This document shows, piece by piece, positions 20,714 through 29,428 of a stretch of 54,309 nucleotides of DNA. The DNA lies in the NCBI GenBank assembly GCA_002305045.1, contig DBPX01000004.1, forward strand, positions 1 to 54,309. Direction: 5' to 3'. Source of the DNA: Ruminococcus sp. UBA1409 (GTDB lineage Bacteria; Bacillota; Clostridia; Oscillospirales; Ruminococcaceae). The position numbers and the translations under genes were made by a program. How positions within the stretch are numbered: position 1 is the first letter of the stretch; each line of letters starts with the position of its first letter. The notes under the pieces were generated by a model. That model saw only the letters and a list, made by a program, of their open reading frames with translations, was not told where the DNA came from and made no database searches.

Positions 20714-22741
20714 ATGGTATCGTTGCAGGAAATAATTATAAACCTACTGCTTCTGGTGATAGCCATAGCCTCCCTGGTGATGTTTATCGTCGGAAGGCGG
20801 CCCGGGAGCATGACAAAAAAGCAAAAAAAGGTGCTTTCAAGAATCCTTTTTGCGACCGTTATACTGCTCTTGATAAGAGCCGCAGAGAGCCTTGTTCCGC
20901 AGGAGCTTACAGAGCCTGCCGCAGCGAGGATTATAAGAGCGCTTCTTTATGTCGCAGACTATCTTATAATCGGCTATGACATTTTGATAAAGGCAGCCAA
21001 GGGGATACAAAACAGACGGGTCTTTGACGAAAACTTCCTGATGGCTGTAGCCACGCTGGGAGCCTTCGCACTTGCCCTTTATGAGAGCGGGGACTATCTT
21101 GAGGCGATAGCGGTAATGCTTTTCTATCAGGTGGGAGAGTGGTTCCAGAGCTATGCCGTCGGTAAAAGCCGCAGGAGCATAAGCGAGCTTATGGACATAA
21201 GACCTGATTATGCCAATATAGAAAGGGACGGCGGTCTTGTAAGGGTCTCCCCGGAGGAGGTTGAGGTCGGAACTGTCATAGTAGTCTGCCCTGGCGAGAA
21301 AATACCGATTGACGGCGTTGTGACCGAGGGCTGCTCCTCGCTGAACACCTCAGCCCTGACGGGCGAGTCGCTCCCCAGGGAGGTATCGCCCTCCGACGAG
21401 GTCATAAGCGGCTGTATAAACATGACCGGGCTTTTGAAGATAAGGACTACTAAGGGCTTCGGGGAGTCCACGGTGTCTAGGATACTCGAGCTTGTCGAGA
21501 ACGCCTCCTCGAGAAAGTCACGCTCCGAGGACTTTATCTCAAGATTCGCAAGGATATACACCCCTGCGGTCTGCTATGCGGCGGTAGCGCTTGTACTACT
21601 GCCTCCCGTGGCGCTTCTTGCGCTTGGCGAGGATGCCGCATGGAGCGTATGGATTTACCGTGCCTTAACATTTTTGGTCGCCAGCTGTCCCTGCGCCCTT
21701 GTTATAAGCATACCTCTTAGCTTCTTTGCGGGAATCGGGGGAGCGAGCCGTGCCGGAGTTTTGGTAAAAGGCTCCAACTATCTCGAGGCGCTTTCTTTCG
21801 CAAAAACTGTGGTGTTTGACAAAACAGGAACTCTCACCCAGGGAGTTTTCGAGGTTAACGCAGTGCATCACAGCAAAATAGACGAGAAAAGGCTTTTGGA
21901 GCTTGCGGCTCACGCTGAGTCCTCCTCCAGCCATCCGATAAGCAAGAGCCTTGTAAATGCCGTTGAGACGCCGATAGACCGCTCAAAAATCACATGTGTC
22001 AGCGAAGTCAGCGGCGAGGGCGTAGCTGCGACTGTGGACGGCTTGAGGCTTGCCGTCGGAAACCATAAGCTAATGGAGAGACTCGGTATACCCTACATAA
22101 GCTGTCACAGCCACGGGACGATAGTCCATGTGGCAATCGACGGGGAGTACGCAGGGCATATAGTCATATCCGACAGGATAAAGCCGACCTCTAAGCAGGC
22201 GATAAGCGAGCTTCACGGCTGTGGAGTGAGAAGGACCGTCATGCTCACTGGAGACCTTGAGGGCACAGCGTCCTCGGTAGCTAACGAGCTTGGGATAGAT
22301 TTGACCTACAGCCAGCTTCTGCCCCAGGACAAGGTCAGCATAGTGGAAAGCCTGCTTAAAGAGAACGGGAAAAGGGAGAGGCTTGCCTTTGTCGGAGACG
22401 GAATAAACGACGCTCCCGTTCTTGGCAGGGCAGACATCGGAATAGCTATGGGAGCTATGGGCTCGGACGCCGCTATAGAGGCGGCGGATGTCGTTTTGAT
22501 GGATGACGACCCCATGCAGATACCGAAGGCTATAAAAATCTCCCGCAAGTGCATAGGAATAGTGTATCAGAATATAGTCTTTGCGATAGGGATAAAGCTT
22601 GTCTGCCTGATTCTTGTCGCCGTAGGAATGGCGAATATGTGGCTTGCGGTGTTCGCAGATGTCGGAGTCATGATACTAGCCGTCCTGAACGCAATAAGAG
22701 CGCTCTTTGTGAAAGGGACGAAAAGAAGCCGGACGGCTTAG
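20714..22741 (+). CDS. Zn/Cd/Pb-type P1B ATPase (675 aa)
   Basis: An ATP-driven exporter of divalent heavy metals. Two N-terminal helices precede the core. TGESLP (actuator domain), SCPCALVISIPLSFFAGIGG (metal-binding helix; CPC followed by ALVISIP is the Zn/Cd/Pb signature), DKTGTLTQG (phosphorylated Asp), SSSHPIS and GDGINDAPVLGRADIGIAMG follow in order. There is no N-terminal HMA domain; the preceding gene supplies one. ATG 20714 is listed, but TTG 20723 nine bases later fits the purine-rich GGGGA better. It is regulated with the chaperone by the divergent ArsR protein. Its stop overlaps the convergent LexA-regulated gene by four bases. Confidence 0.92.
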   Translation: MVSLQEIIINLLLLVIAIASLVMFIVGRRPGSMTKKQKKVLSRILFATVILLLIRAAESLVPQELTEPAAARIIRALLYVADYLIIGYDILIKAAKGIQNRRVFDENFLMAVATLGAFALALYESGDYLEAIAVMLFYQVGEWFQSYAVGKSRRSISELMDIRPDYANIERDGGLVRVSPEEVEVGTVIVVCPGEKIPIDGVVTEGCSSLNTSALTGESLPREVSPSDEVISGCINMTGLLKIRTTKGFGESTVSRILELVENASSRKSRSEDFISRFARIYTPAVCYAAVALVLLPPVALLALGEDAAWSVWIYRALTFLVASCPCALVISIPLSFFAGIGGASRAGVLVKGSNYLEALSFAKTVVFDKTGTLTQGVFEVNAVHHSKIDEKRLLELAAHAESSSSHPISKSLVNAVETPIDRSKITCVSEVSGEGVAATVDGLRLAVGNHKLMERLGIPYISCHSHGTIVHVAIDGEYAGHIVISDRIKPTSKQAISELHGCGVRRTVMLTGDLEGTASSVANELGIDLTYSQLLPQDKVSIVESLLKENGKRERLAFVGDGINDAPVLGRADIGIAMGAMGSDAAIEAADVVLMDDDPMQIPKAIKISRKCIGIVYQNIVFAIGIKLVCLILVAVGMANMWLAVFADVGVMILAVLNAIRALFVKGTKRSRTA

Positions 22742-23001
22742 ACAGCCTCCTTGGTTTTAGCCTCCACAAACCACTTCGTTCCCTCCTGAAACAGGTAGGA
22801 CTTCTGCCCGTTTATTACAACAGTATACCTTATGCCGCCTCCCGGAACACAGCTGGAGGCGGCTCTGCATTTGTAGATAACCTGGTCGATGGGGAATATC
22901 GCTCCGTTTTCCCAGCGTATGAATCTTGGGCATATTGCGCCGTCGGCGTCGACATCTATGTTGACCGAAACATACATCTTTTTCCTCTTGAACTCAGACA
23001 T
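22738..23001 (-). CDS. Small SOS-regulated protein (87 aa), dinB-neighbour-type family
   Basis: The protein (MSEFKRKKMYVSVNIDVDAD..., RFIRWENGAIFPIDQVIYKC, GIRYTVVINGQKSYLFQEGT) resembles small clostridial proteins that I recall encoded near Y-family DNA polymerase genes. It is beta-rich, with no catalytic motif. GGGAGG precedes ATG 23001. The promoter carries a perfect LexA box between its -35 and -10 boxes, so it should be induced by DNA damage. No polymerase gene is adjacent here, so it stands alone. An accessory role in lesion bypass is inferred from family memory and regulation. Confidence 0.75.
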   Translation of the reverse strand: MSEFKRKKMYVSVNIDVDADGAICPRFIRWENGAIFPIDQVIYKCRAASSCVPGGGIRYTVVINGQKSYLFQEGTKWFVEAKTKEAV

Positions 23002-23064
23002 GGCTTCTGCCTCCCCTCAGACGGCGGACGACTCCCCGCACGGGAGGCTTCCGGCTCTGGGTAA

Positions 23065-23094
23065 AGTATATCACGAACATATGTTCGATGTCAA
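23065..23094 (-). promoter_or_regulatory. LexA-controlled promoter of the 87-aa gene
   Basis: On the minus strand TTGACA (23089-23094) and TATACT (23065-23070) are 18 bases apart. The spacer contains CGAACATATGTTCG (23074-23087), a perfect palindrome matching the Gram-positive LexA (DinR) box CGAACnnnnGTTCG. Repressor binding would exclude RNA polymerase. Confidence 0.9.
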
Positions 23095-23218
23095 TGGCAA
23101 TTCAAGGAATTTGGCAGGACGCAGCAGCTTCTGTCCGAAAAAACACCCTGACCGCCTTCCACTCGGACAAAAACCCGGTGCGGCTTGAAATTTTAGCCTG
23201 CATATTTATAAAAAGCCA

Positions 23219-23247
23219 TTGAAAAGCTGGCTGAAATAGTGTATAAT
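23219..23247 (+). promoter_or_regulatory. Promoter of the pullulanase gene
   Basis: TTGAAA (23219-23224), a 17-base spacer and TATAAT (23242-23247) give a good sigma-A promoter. About 100 bases of leader follow before the GTG start. The rest of the 23002-23348 gap shows only this and the LexA-controlled promoter. Confidence 0.75.
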
Positions 23248-23348
23248 TCATCTGTATAGCCGATGCAGGGCTTTAATGCGGCAGATTACTAAAGAGCCGT
23301 CAAGCCTGCGGCGGGAAGATGAATTTAAGGGAAAGAGCGGTTGGATAG

Positions 23349-25253
23349 GTGATACATTACAGCTTAGAGGATATTGACAGCAGCTATGCCTGCGACGAGG
23401 AGCTTGGAGTCAGTCTTTACAGCGACAGAACGGTGTTTAGGGTCTGGGCGCCTCTGGCAGAAGCGGTTGAGGTCAATCTTTATGAGTCGGGCGACGAGGG
23501 ATGCCCGCTTTTCGTAAAACCGATGACTAAGGTCGGCAGGGGAGTCTGGCAGCTTGAGCTGGACGGCAACGCCGACGGAATATTCTACACCTACACATAT
23601 TCATACAACGGAGAGAGGACCGAGGGAGTCGACCCCTATGCGAGGGCTGCCGGGATAAACGGAAAAAGGGGCTGCGTGCTTGAGCTTTCGAGGCTGAACC
23701 CTCACGGCTGGGAGGAGTCGGATTTTGTAAGTCTTAGCCGGCCGACCGACGCCGTTATCGCAGAGACCCATGTCAGGGACTTTTCAAAGCATCCCAGCAG
23801 CGGCATAGACTCTGCCGACAGGGGACTTTTTAGGGCGTTCACCGTCACCGGGAGCCTCACGCCGGGAGGGCTTCCCAGCTGTCTTGGGCACATAAGGAGG
23901 ATGGGCTACACCCATGTCCATCTTCTGCCGATTGCCGACTACGGAAGGCTTGACGAGACCTGCCCGGAAGCGTCCTACAACTGGGGCTACGACCCCGAAA
24001 ACTACAATCTGCCGGAAGGCTCCTACTCCTCCGACCCGTATGACCCGAGGACAAGGATTCTTGAGCTTAAGGAGCTTGTCATGTCGCTTCATAAAAGCGG
24101 AATCGGCGTGATAATGGATGTTGTTTACAATCATACCTTCAAGCTTGACGGCTCTGCGCTGTCAAAGGCATTCCCAGGATATTACTACAGGTACAAAGAC
24201 GGCAAGCCCTCTAACGGCTCCGGCTGCGGAAACGAAATAGCCTCAGAGCGTGCGATGGTGAGAAAGTATATCGTAGACTCGCTCTGCTTCTGGGCGAGGG
24301 AGTATAAAATAGACGGCTTCCGCTTTGATTTGATGGCGGTGCTGGATATAGACACCATGAACGAGGTCTCAAGGAGGCTCAGGGAGATAAATCCCGGGGT
24401 GCTTCTCTACGGCGAGGGCTGGACCGGCGGAGCGATAGCTCTTGACGGCAAAAGCTCTGCCTCGAAGGCAAACGCAGGGCGGCTTGACGGCATAGCCTTT
24501 TTCAACGACGGCTACAGGGACGCTCTCAAGGGCGAGACCTTTGTGGACGCCGCAGTCGGCTATGTCAGCGGGAATCATATTTTAAGGGACAGGATAGTCG
24601 ACGGACTGCTGGGGAGGGAAAAATGGGCTGACTCTCCCTCGAGGCTTGTTAACTACTGCGAGGCTCACGATAATCTGACCCTTTGGGACAAGCTTGCGGT
24701 CAGCGCAGTGAGCTATCACGAGCGTGGCAGGAAGAAGATGGCAAGACTTGCGATGGCTCTGGTGCTTTTGGCTCAGGGTATACCGCTTTTACAGCTTGGG
24801 CAGGAGTTTCTTCGCTCCAAGCCGCTGGAGGACGGCGGCTTCGAGCACAACAGCTACGCCTCACCGGACAGTGTAAATTCCTTAAAATGGGATATGCTGG
24901 ATGAAAACTCGGAGGACGCCCAATACATCGCCGGGCTTATAGGCTACAGGAAGCGGCACAGGCTCCTAAGGCTTGGCTCCTCTGAGGAGGTGCAGACTCA
25001 TTCATATGTCGCAGACCCATCCGCAGAGGGCACGATAATGCTCAGGCTGTTTGACGACAGCGAGGAGCTTTTAGTGCTGGTAAATCCCATCTCGAGGGCA
25101 AAGTTTTTCATGCTCCCGGACGGCGAGTGGGAGGTCAACATAACCGACTGCTGTGTCAGCGAGAGTCCGCTTGCGGTCTGCTGTGAGGGAATGTTCGTCC
25201 CTCCGATATCGGTTATGGTGCTTAAAAGGTACAGATGGAAACGGTCCGGCTGA
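23349..25253 (+). CDS. pulA: Type I pullulanase, GH13 (634 aa)
   Basis: This enzyme cleaves alpha-1,6 branches in pullulan, starch or glycogen limit dextrins. Residues ~15-110 form a CBM48-like beta domain (DRTVFRVWAPLAEAVEVNLY). The catalytic barrel follows, with the type I marker YNWGYDP, then VIMDVVYNHT (region I), IDGFRFDLM (region II, nucleophile Asp), LLYGEGW (region III, acid Glu) and NYCEAHDNLTLWD (region IV). A C-terminal beta domain closes it. No signal peptide is seen, so it acts inside the cell on imported dextrins or glycogen. The start is GTG 23349, with weak purine-rich bases upstream. The pepV gene follows 19 bases later. Confidence 0.93.
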   Translation: MIHYSLEDIDSSYACDEELGVSLYSDRTVFRVWAPLAEAVEVNLYESGDEGCPLFVKPMTKVGRGVWQLELDGNADGIFYTYTYSYNGERTEGVDPYARAAGINGKRGCVLELSRLNPHGWEESDFVSLSRPTDAVIAETHVRDFSKHPSSGIDSADRGLFRAFTVTGSLTPGGLPSCLGHIRRMGYTHVHLLPIADYGRLDETCPEASYNWGYDPENYNLPEGSYSSDPYDPRTRILELKELVMSLHKSGIGVIMDVVYNHTFKLDGSALSKAFPGYYYRYKDGKPSNGSGCGNEIASERAMVRKYIVDSLCFWAREYKIDGFRFDLMAVLDIDTMNEVSRRLREINPGVLLYGEGWTGGAIALDGKSSASKANAGRLDGIAFFNDGYRDALKGETFVDAAVGYVSGNHILRDRIVDGLLGREKWADSPSRLVNYCEAHDNLTLWDKLAVSAVSYHERGRKKMARLAMALVLLAQGIPLLQLGQEFLRSKPLEDGGFEHNSYASPDSVNSLKWDMLDENSEDAQYIAGLIGYRKRHRLLRLGSSEEVQTHSYVADPSAEGTIMLRLFDDSEELLVLVNPISRAKFFMLPDGEWEVNITDCCVSESPLAVCCEGMFVPPISVMVLKRYRWKRSG

Positions 25254-25272
25254 TTATTGAGGAGGAAAAATC

Positions 25273-26694
25273 ATGGAGATATCTCAGGACATAAAAAAGA
25301 GGCTTTTTGACGAGCTGGATTCAAAGAAGGAGGAGATGGTCTCGCTCTTGTCAAGGCTGATAGCATATCCCAGCGTCAAGGGAGAGCCAAGCGAGGGCGC
25401 TCCATTCGGACTGCCCGTCAGAAGGTGCCTTGACGAGGCGCTTAGTACGCTTAGCTCCTGGGGCTTTGCCACAGAGTGCCATGACGGCTATGTCGGCACG
25501 GCGGAGCTTGGCGAGGGAGAGACTGTTTTGGGAGTGCTTGCCCATCTTGATGTCGTCGCCGCAGGGGACGGCTGGACAGGCGACCCGTTTACCGCCAGAA
25601 TAGCCGACGGCAGGGTATACGGCAGGGGAGCGATAGACGACAAGGGACCCGCAGTTGCCGCCATGTTCGCCCTAAGAGCGATAAAGGAGCTGGGGATTCC
25701 GATAAAATCTGGCGCAAGGCTGATTCTCGGCACAGACGAGGAGAATGGCTCCTCCGACCTTGCTTACTACTTTAAGAAGCAGTCGCCTCCCAGATACGCC
25801 TTCACCCCTGACGGAAGCTACCCTGTTATAAACATCGAAAAGGGTATGATAAGGGTGAGCTTTTCCTCGGAGTCCCAGCCCTGTCCAGGAGGCAGGATGC
25901 TTTTATGGCTGGAGGGAGGTGCGGCTGTGAACGCCGTCCCCGGCTCGGCATACGCCCTTGTGTCGGGAGTCGGTGCGAGCGAGGTAATAAAAAGCTCGCA
26001 GGGACTGTTTCCCGGAGTCGAAATTAGCTGTAAGGAATTTGAGGGCGGCTCGCTGAGAATAGACGCAAGAGGCGTCAGCGCACACGCCTCCACTCCCGAG
26101 AGCGGGAAAAACGCCATAACTGCGCTTCTTGGCGTTCTGTCACGGCTTGGCTTAGAGGACGGCGGCTCCAAAGCAGCTTCAAGGCTTAGCTCTATTTTCC
26201 CCTACGGTGAGTCGGACGGCTTAAGCCTCGGCATAAAAATGAGCGACAGGGAATCCGGCGCACTTACCGAGGTTTTAAGCCTTGTAAGCTATCAGGCTGG
26301 GAGGCTTGAATGCTCGATGGATATAAGGCTCCCCGTCAGCTCGAGCGTCGGCGAGGTAAAATCAAGGCTTCTGCCGGCAATAGAGGGCGCAGGCTTTAAA
26401 ATAGACTCCTTCGGCGGGACCGAGCCTCACCGTGTGGACGAGGACAGCGAGTTTGTAAAGACCCTCCTCGAGGTCTACGAGGAGATGACCGGTGATAGGG
26501 GCAGCTGCATAGCTATAGGCGGCGGGACCTATGTTCATGAGCTTGAGGGAGGGGTCGCCTTCGGAGCGGAGTTTATCGGCGAGGACAATCATATGCACTC
26601 CTTTGACGAATTTATCTCAATCGACCGCCTGGTTTTAAACTCCAAGATTTTTGCTCTTGCGATTTTAAAGGTCCTGAACAGCGGCAGGCTTTAG
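25273..26694 (+). CDS. pepV: M20 family dipeptidase PepV (473 aa)
   Basis: A zinc dipeptidase that splits dipeptides, including beta-Ala and D-Ala types in relatives, in the cytoplasm. M20 signatures are VLGVLAHLDVVAAGDGW (first zinc His and catalytic Asp), YGRGAIDDKGPAVA (bridging Asp), LILGTDEENGSSDL (catalytic Glu pair), FTPDGSYPVINIEKG, and late CIAIGGGTYVHELEGGVAFG and NHMHSFDEF with a zinc His. Its length fits PepV, which has a larger lid domain than other M20 enzymes. GAGGAGG precedes ATG 25273. It lies 19 bases after pulA and is probably cotranscribed, which links starch and peptide use. Confidence 0.92.
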   Translation: MEISQDIKKRLFDELDSKKEEMVSLLSRLIAYPSVKGEPSEGAPFGLPVRRCLDEALSTLSSWGFATECHDGYVGTAELGEGETVLGVLAHLDVVAAGDGWTGDPFTARIADGRVYGRGAIDDKGPAVAAMFALRAIKELGIPIKSGARLILGTDEENGSSDLAYYFKKQSPPRYAFTPDGSYPVINIEKGMIRVSFSSESQPCPGGRMLLWLEGGAAVNAVPGSAYALVSGVGASEVIKSSQGLFPGVEISCKEFEGGSLRIDARGVSAHASTPESGKNAITALLGVLSRLGLEDGGSKAASRLSSIFPYGESDGLSLGIKMSDRESGALTEVLSLVSYQAGRLECSMDIRLPVSSSVGEVKSRLLPAIEGAGFKIDSFGGTEPHRVDEDSEFVKTLLEVYEEMTGDRGSCIAIGGGTYVHELEGGVAFGAEFIGEDNHMHSFDEFISIDRLVLNSKIFALAILKVLNSGRL

Positions 26695-26892
26695 AGTAGG
26701 ATTTAGCTGTCCGTGAGCGGTAAAAAATGCCTGCAAAATTGATGTATTATAATTATTAACTAATCAGTATTTAAAGTATCTTTGAGGATAAGCGGATTTT
26801 TGCTATGATATAATTGATATATCCATAGCTTAAAAAAGCATAACAGTTAAAAAAGTAATTAGGATACATCAAGCCTTTTACCGAAAAACCCG

Positions 26893-26921
26893 TTGACAGC
26901 GGAATTGTCCGAGGTTATAAT
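26893..26921 (+). promoter_or_regulatory. Promoter of the arabinofuranosidase gene
   Basis: TTGACA (26893-26898), a 17-base spacer and TATAAT (26916-26921) match consensus exactly. The start codon follows 45 bases later. The rest of the 26695-26965 gap is AT-rich. It holds one weaker possible promoter near 26800-26820 and no gene. Confidence 0.85.
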
Positions 26922-26965
26922 ACAAGCAGCAAGGGACTTAAAATTTTAAATAAGGAGAGAGTGCA

Positions 26966-28438
26966 ATGGCAGCCTTAAAGATGACGATTGACAAGTCGAA
27001 CAAAATCAGCAAAATCAATAAGGAAATATACGGTCACTTCGCAGAGCACCTGGGAAGATGCGTCTACGGCGGAATCTATGTCGGGGAGGACAGCCCGATT
27101 CCCAATGTCAGGGGAATAAGAAAGGATGTAGTCGAGGCGTTAAAGGCTATAAAGATTCCCGTAGTCCGCTGGCCGGGCGGATGCTTTGCGGATACCTATC
27201 ACTGGATGGACGGCGTAGGTCCTAAGGAGTCAAGAAAGAAGATTGTAAACACAAACTGGGGCGGCGTCACCGAGGACAACAGCTTCGGCACCCATGAGTT
27301 TTTGGACTTCTGCGAGCAGGTCGGCTGCGAGGCATATGTATCGGTAAATGTAGGCTCTGGAACCGTTCAGGAGGCTAAGGACTGGGTTGAGTATATGACC
27401 TCCTCGAACGACTCTCCCATGACTGCCCTTAGAAAGCAGAACGGTAGGGAGGAGCCTTGGAAGATAAAGTACATAGGAATAGGAAACGAGAACTGGGGCT
27501 GCGGAGGCAGCATGACCAGCGAGTATTACTCTGATGTCTACAACCAGTTCCAGCAGTTTATCGGCTGGGGACCGCAGAAGATAGCCTGCGGACCTAATAG
27601 CAACGACCCCGCATGGACTGACAAGCTGATGTCCAAGTGCGGCGGCTGGGGCAGGATGCAGGGTCTTTCCCTCCACTACTACACCATACCTACAAGTAAC
27701 TGGGGAAAGAAAGGCTCCAGCGTCGAGTTTGACGAGGACGAATACTACAAGACTCTTGCCAACACCTGGTTCATGGAGAGGATAATCAGGGATCAGAAGG
27801 GCGTCATGCAGAGATACGACGATGACAAGAAGGTTGGACTTATCGTCGACGAGTGGGGAATCTGGACCGATGTTATCGAAGGCACAAACCCCGGCTTCCT
27901 CTACCAGCAGAACACCATGAGGGACGCTATTCTAGCCTCCATCAACCTAAACCTCTTCAACCTCAACTCCGACAGGATTAAGATGGCAAATATCGCCCAG
28001 ATGGTAAATGTTTTGCAGGCTCTTATCCTTACCGAGGGTGAAAGCATGGTGCTCACTCCTACATATCATGTATTCGATATGTATAAGGAGCATATGGACG
28101 CTATGCTTGTATACTCCAACATCGAGAACAAGAACATCTACGAGGGCAAATATCTTCCCGCTGTTTCTCAGTCTGTATCCGAGGATGAAAGCGGCAAGCT
28201 CCACATCACCGTCTCAAATTCCTCTCTTGACGAGGACTTCGATGTCGACTGCGTAATCCCGAGGGCGGAGTACACAACCGTCAAGGCGAGAATTCTCACC
28301 TCAGGCTACAAGGACTTCAACGATTTTGACCATCCCGAGGATGTCTGCCCCTCAGATTACAGCGAGGTTAAGCTCTGCGGCGAAAAGCTTTGCTTCACAC
28401 TTCCTAGGTGCTCCGTTCTTTCAATAGAGCTTGGCTGA
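26966..28438 (+). CDS. abfA: GH51 alpha-L-arabinofuranosidase (490 aa)
   Basis: This enzyme removes terminal L-arabinofuranose from arabinan or arabinoxylan oligomers. GH51 signatures are EIYGHFAEHLGRCVYGGIYV near the start, IPVVRWPGGCFADTYHW, KYIGIGNENWGCGG with the acid/base Glu, and VGLIVDEWGIWTDV with the nucleophile Glu. A C-terminal beta domain follows. No signal peptide is visible, so it should be intracellular and act on imported oligosaccharides. AAGGAGA precedes ATG 26966. The DUF6171-type gene begins one base after its stop, and a shared terminator follows. No sugar transporter or regulator is adjacent. Confidence 0.94.
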   Translation: MAALKMTIDKSNKISKINKEIYGHFAEHLGRCVYGGIYVGEDSPIPNVRGIRKDVVEALKAIKIPVVRWPGGCFADTYHWMDGVGPKESRKKIVNTNWGGVTEDNSFGTHEFLDFCEQVGCEAYVSVNVGSGTVQEAKDWVEYMTSSNDSPMTALRKQNGREEPWKIKYIGIGNENWGCGGSMTSEYYSDVYNQFQQFIGWGPQKIACGPNSNDPAWTDKLMSKCGGWGRMQGLSLHYYTIPTSNWGKKGSSVEFDEDEYYKTLANTWFMERIIRDQKGVMQRYDDDKKVGLIVDEWGIWTDVIEGTNPGFLYQQNTMRDAILASINLNLFNLNSDRIKMANIAQMVNVLQALILTEGESMVLTPTYHVFDMYKEHMDAMLVYSNIENKNIYEGKYLPAVSQSVSEDESGKLHITVSNSSLDEDFDVDCVIPRAEYTTVKARILTSGYKDFNDFDHPEDVCPSDYSEVKLCGEKLCFTLPRCSVLSIELG

Positions 28439-28439
28439 T

Positions 28440-28727
28440 ATGCCGGACAGCGTAAGGCCTGTCTGCAAAAGATGCCTTCTTGCGGATGTCGATGTAGACG
28501 GGCTGTATAAAAAGGTCTCCGAGCTTATCGAGCTTATGCCGGAGGATGTCAGGGCGGACTCTGAGCTTTACAGCTATAGGCTGGAAATCTGCAAGCGCTG
28601 TGACAGCCTTGAAAACGGCATCTGCCGGGAGTGCGGCTGTCTTGTAGAGCTTAGGGCTGCTGCCAGAAAAAACTACTGCCCAAGCGTCTACAAGTTCTGG
28701 AAAAGCGTTGAGAATGTCGGCTCCTAG
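28440..28727 (+). CDS. DUF6171-type cysteine-rich protein (95 aa)
   Basis: The Cys pattern is distinctive: VCKRCLLADV near the start, YRLEICKRCDSLENGICREC, then GCLVELRAAARKNYCP and a final Trp. This matches my memory of the DUF6171 family of Firmicutes, presumably zinc-binding. ATG 28440 follows the arabinofuranosidase stop by one base, although TTG 28431 is also possible and would overlap it. The function is unknown; cotranscription with the glycosidase may be incidental. Confidence 0.8.
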   Translation: MPDSVRPVCKRCLLADVDVDGLYKKVSELIELMPEDVRADSELYSYRLEICKRCDSLENGICRECGCLVELRAAARKNYCPSVYKFWKSVENVGS

Positions 28728-28834
28728 CATGACGGCGAATGAGACTTAGCCCATAAGATGGGAGTGCTGTCTCCCGGCGATATGGCTAAATCCTTACACT
28801 CCGGCAAGAAGCAGTCTAAATAGCAAAAATAAAA

Positions 28835-28874
28835 CCCGAGGCTATGGGAAAATCCGCAGCCTCGGGTATTTTTT
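28835..28874. terminator. Bidirectional terminator
   Basis: CCCGAGGCT and AGCCTCGGG form a perfect nine-pair stem. T-runs follow on the plus side (TATTTTTT), and an A-rich stretch precedes it that serves the minus side. It separates the arabinofuranosidase pair from the convergent PspC gene. Confidence 0.85.
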
Positions 28875-28895
28875 GATTTGAAAACAAAGCCTGAG

Positions 28896-29120
28896 CTATT
28901 CGTCTATAACTATCGTGCCGTTGTCGTTATAGGGCATAACGATTGCAAATATCAGGTAGATGATAAAGGTCGGGATGGGTGTAAAAAGCAGGACGACCGC
29001 AATCAGACGGACAACGGTGGAGTCTATTCCGAAATACTCGGCAAGACCGCCGCAGACTCCGCATATCTTCCTGTCATGCCTTGACTTGTAAAGCTTTTTT
29101 TCTTTTAACTGGTTTGACAT
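28896..29120 (-). CDS. PspC-domain membrane protein (74 aa)
   Basis: A short PspC protein: [39 protein letters not shown], then a second hydrophobic stretch [13 protein letters not shown]. In other bacteria PspC-type proteins help sense or respond to membrane stress. The length is normal for the stand-alone Gram-positive form. Of two close ATG codons, 29120 (MSNQLKEKK) is preferred by spacing from GGAAC; 29129 would add three residues. It has its own promoter and ends at the shared terminator. Confidence 0.88.
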   Translation of the reverse strand: MSNQLKEKKLYKSRHDRKICGVCGGLAEYFGIDSTVVRLIAVVLLFTPIPTFIIYLIFAIVMPYNDNGTIVIDE

Positions 29121-29207
29121 TATAATCACCGTTCCTTAAATCAAGTAGCTCCCGCCCTGTCAGCCGGGACTCCTTAGGATAAGACAAAAACCAAAAGGGT
29201 TAATTTT

Positions 29208-29236
29208 ATTATATGCCATCACATTGAAAAATGCAA
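29208..29236 (-). promoter_or_regulatory. Promoter of the PspC gene
   Basis: On the minus strand TTGCAT (29231-29236), a 17-base spacer and TATAAT (29208-29213) form a good sigma-A promoter, with a leader of about 80 bases. Confidence 0.7.
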
Positions 29237-29257
29237 TAGAAAAAAGCTTAAAAATAG

Positions 29258-29401
29258 TTAAGAAACGCTTCGTTTGAGTATGAAGCTGTCGCCGACCTTG
29301 AAAAAGGGACATTTTCCCGACCTTGGGTCGGCTAGATATTCCTCCTGGAGGTCAGGAAAAACCATAGTCCTTAAAACCGTTATCCTACATTCGTGCTGCA
29401 T
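29258..29401 (-). pseudogene. Truncated TIGR04076-family protein (47 aa remnant)
   Basis: The ORF reads MQHECRITVLRTMVFPDLQ, then EEYLADPRSGKCPFFKVGDS, then FILKRSVS and stop. This closely resembles the N-terminal half of TIGR04076-family proteins, which I recall as about 100-110 aa with a conserved downstream part. The downstream sequence shows no continuation in any frame, so the gene appears cut. The distance to fhs upstream is 27 bases, so it is at the end of the fhs transcript. It could still make a short protein. Confidence 0.6.
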
Positions 29402-29428
29402 AACCTATACCTCGCCGCCTAAGTCCTG

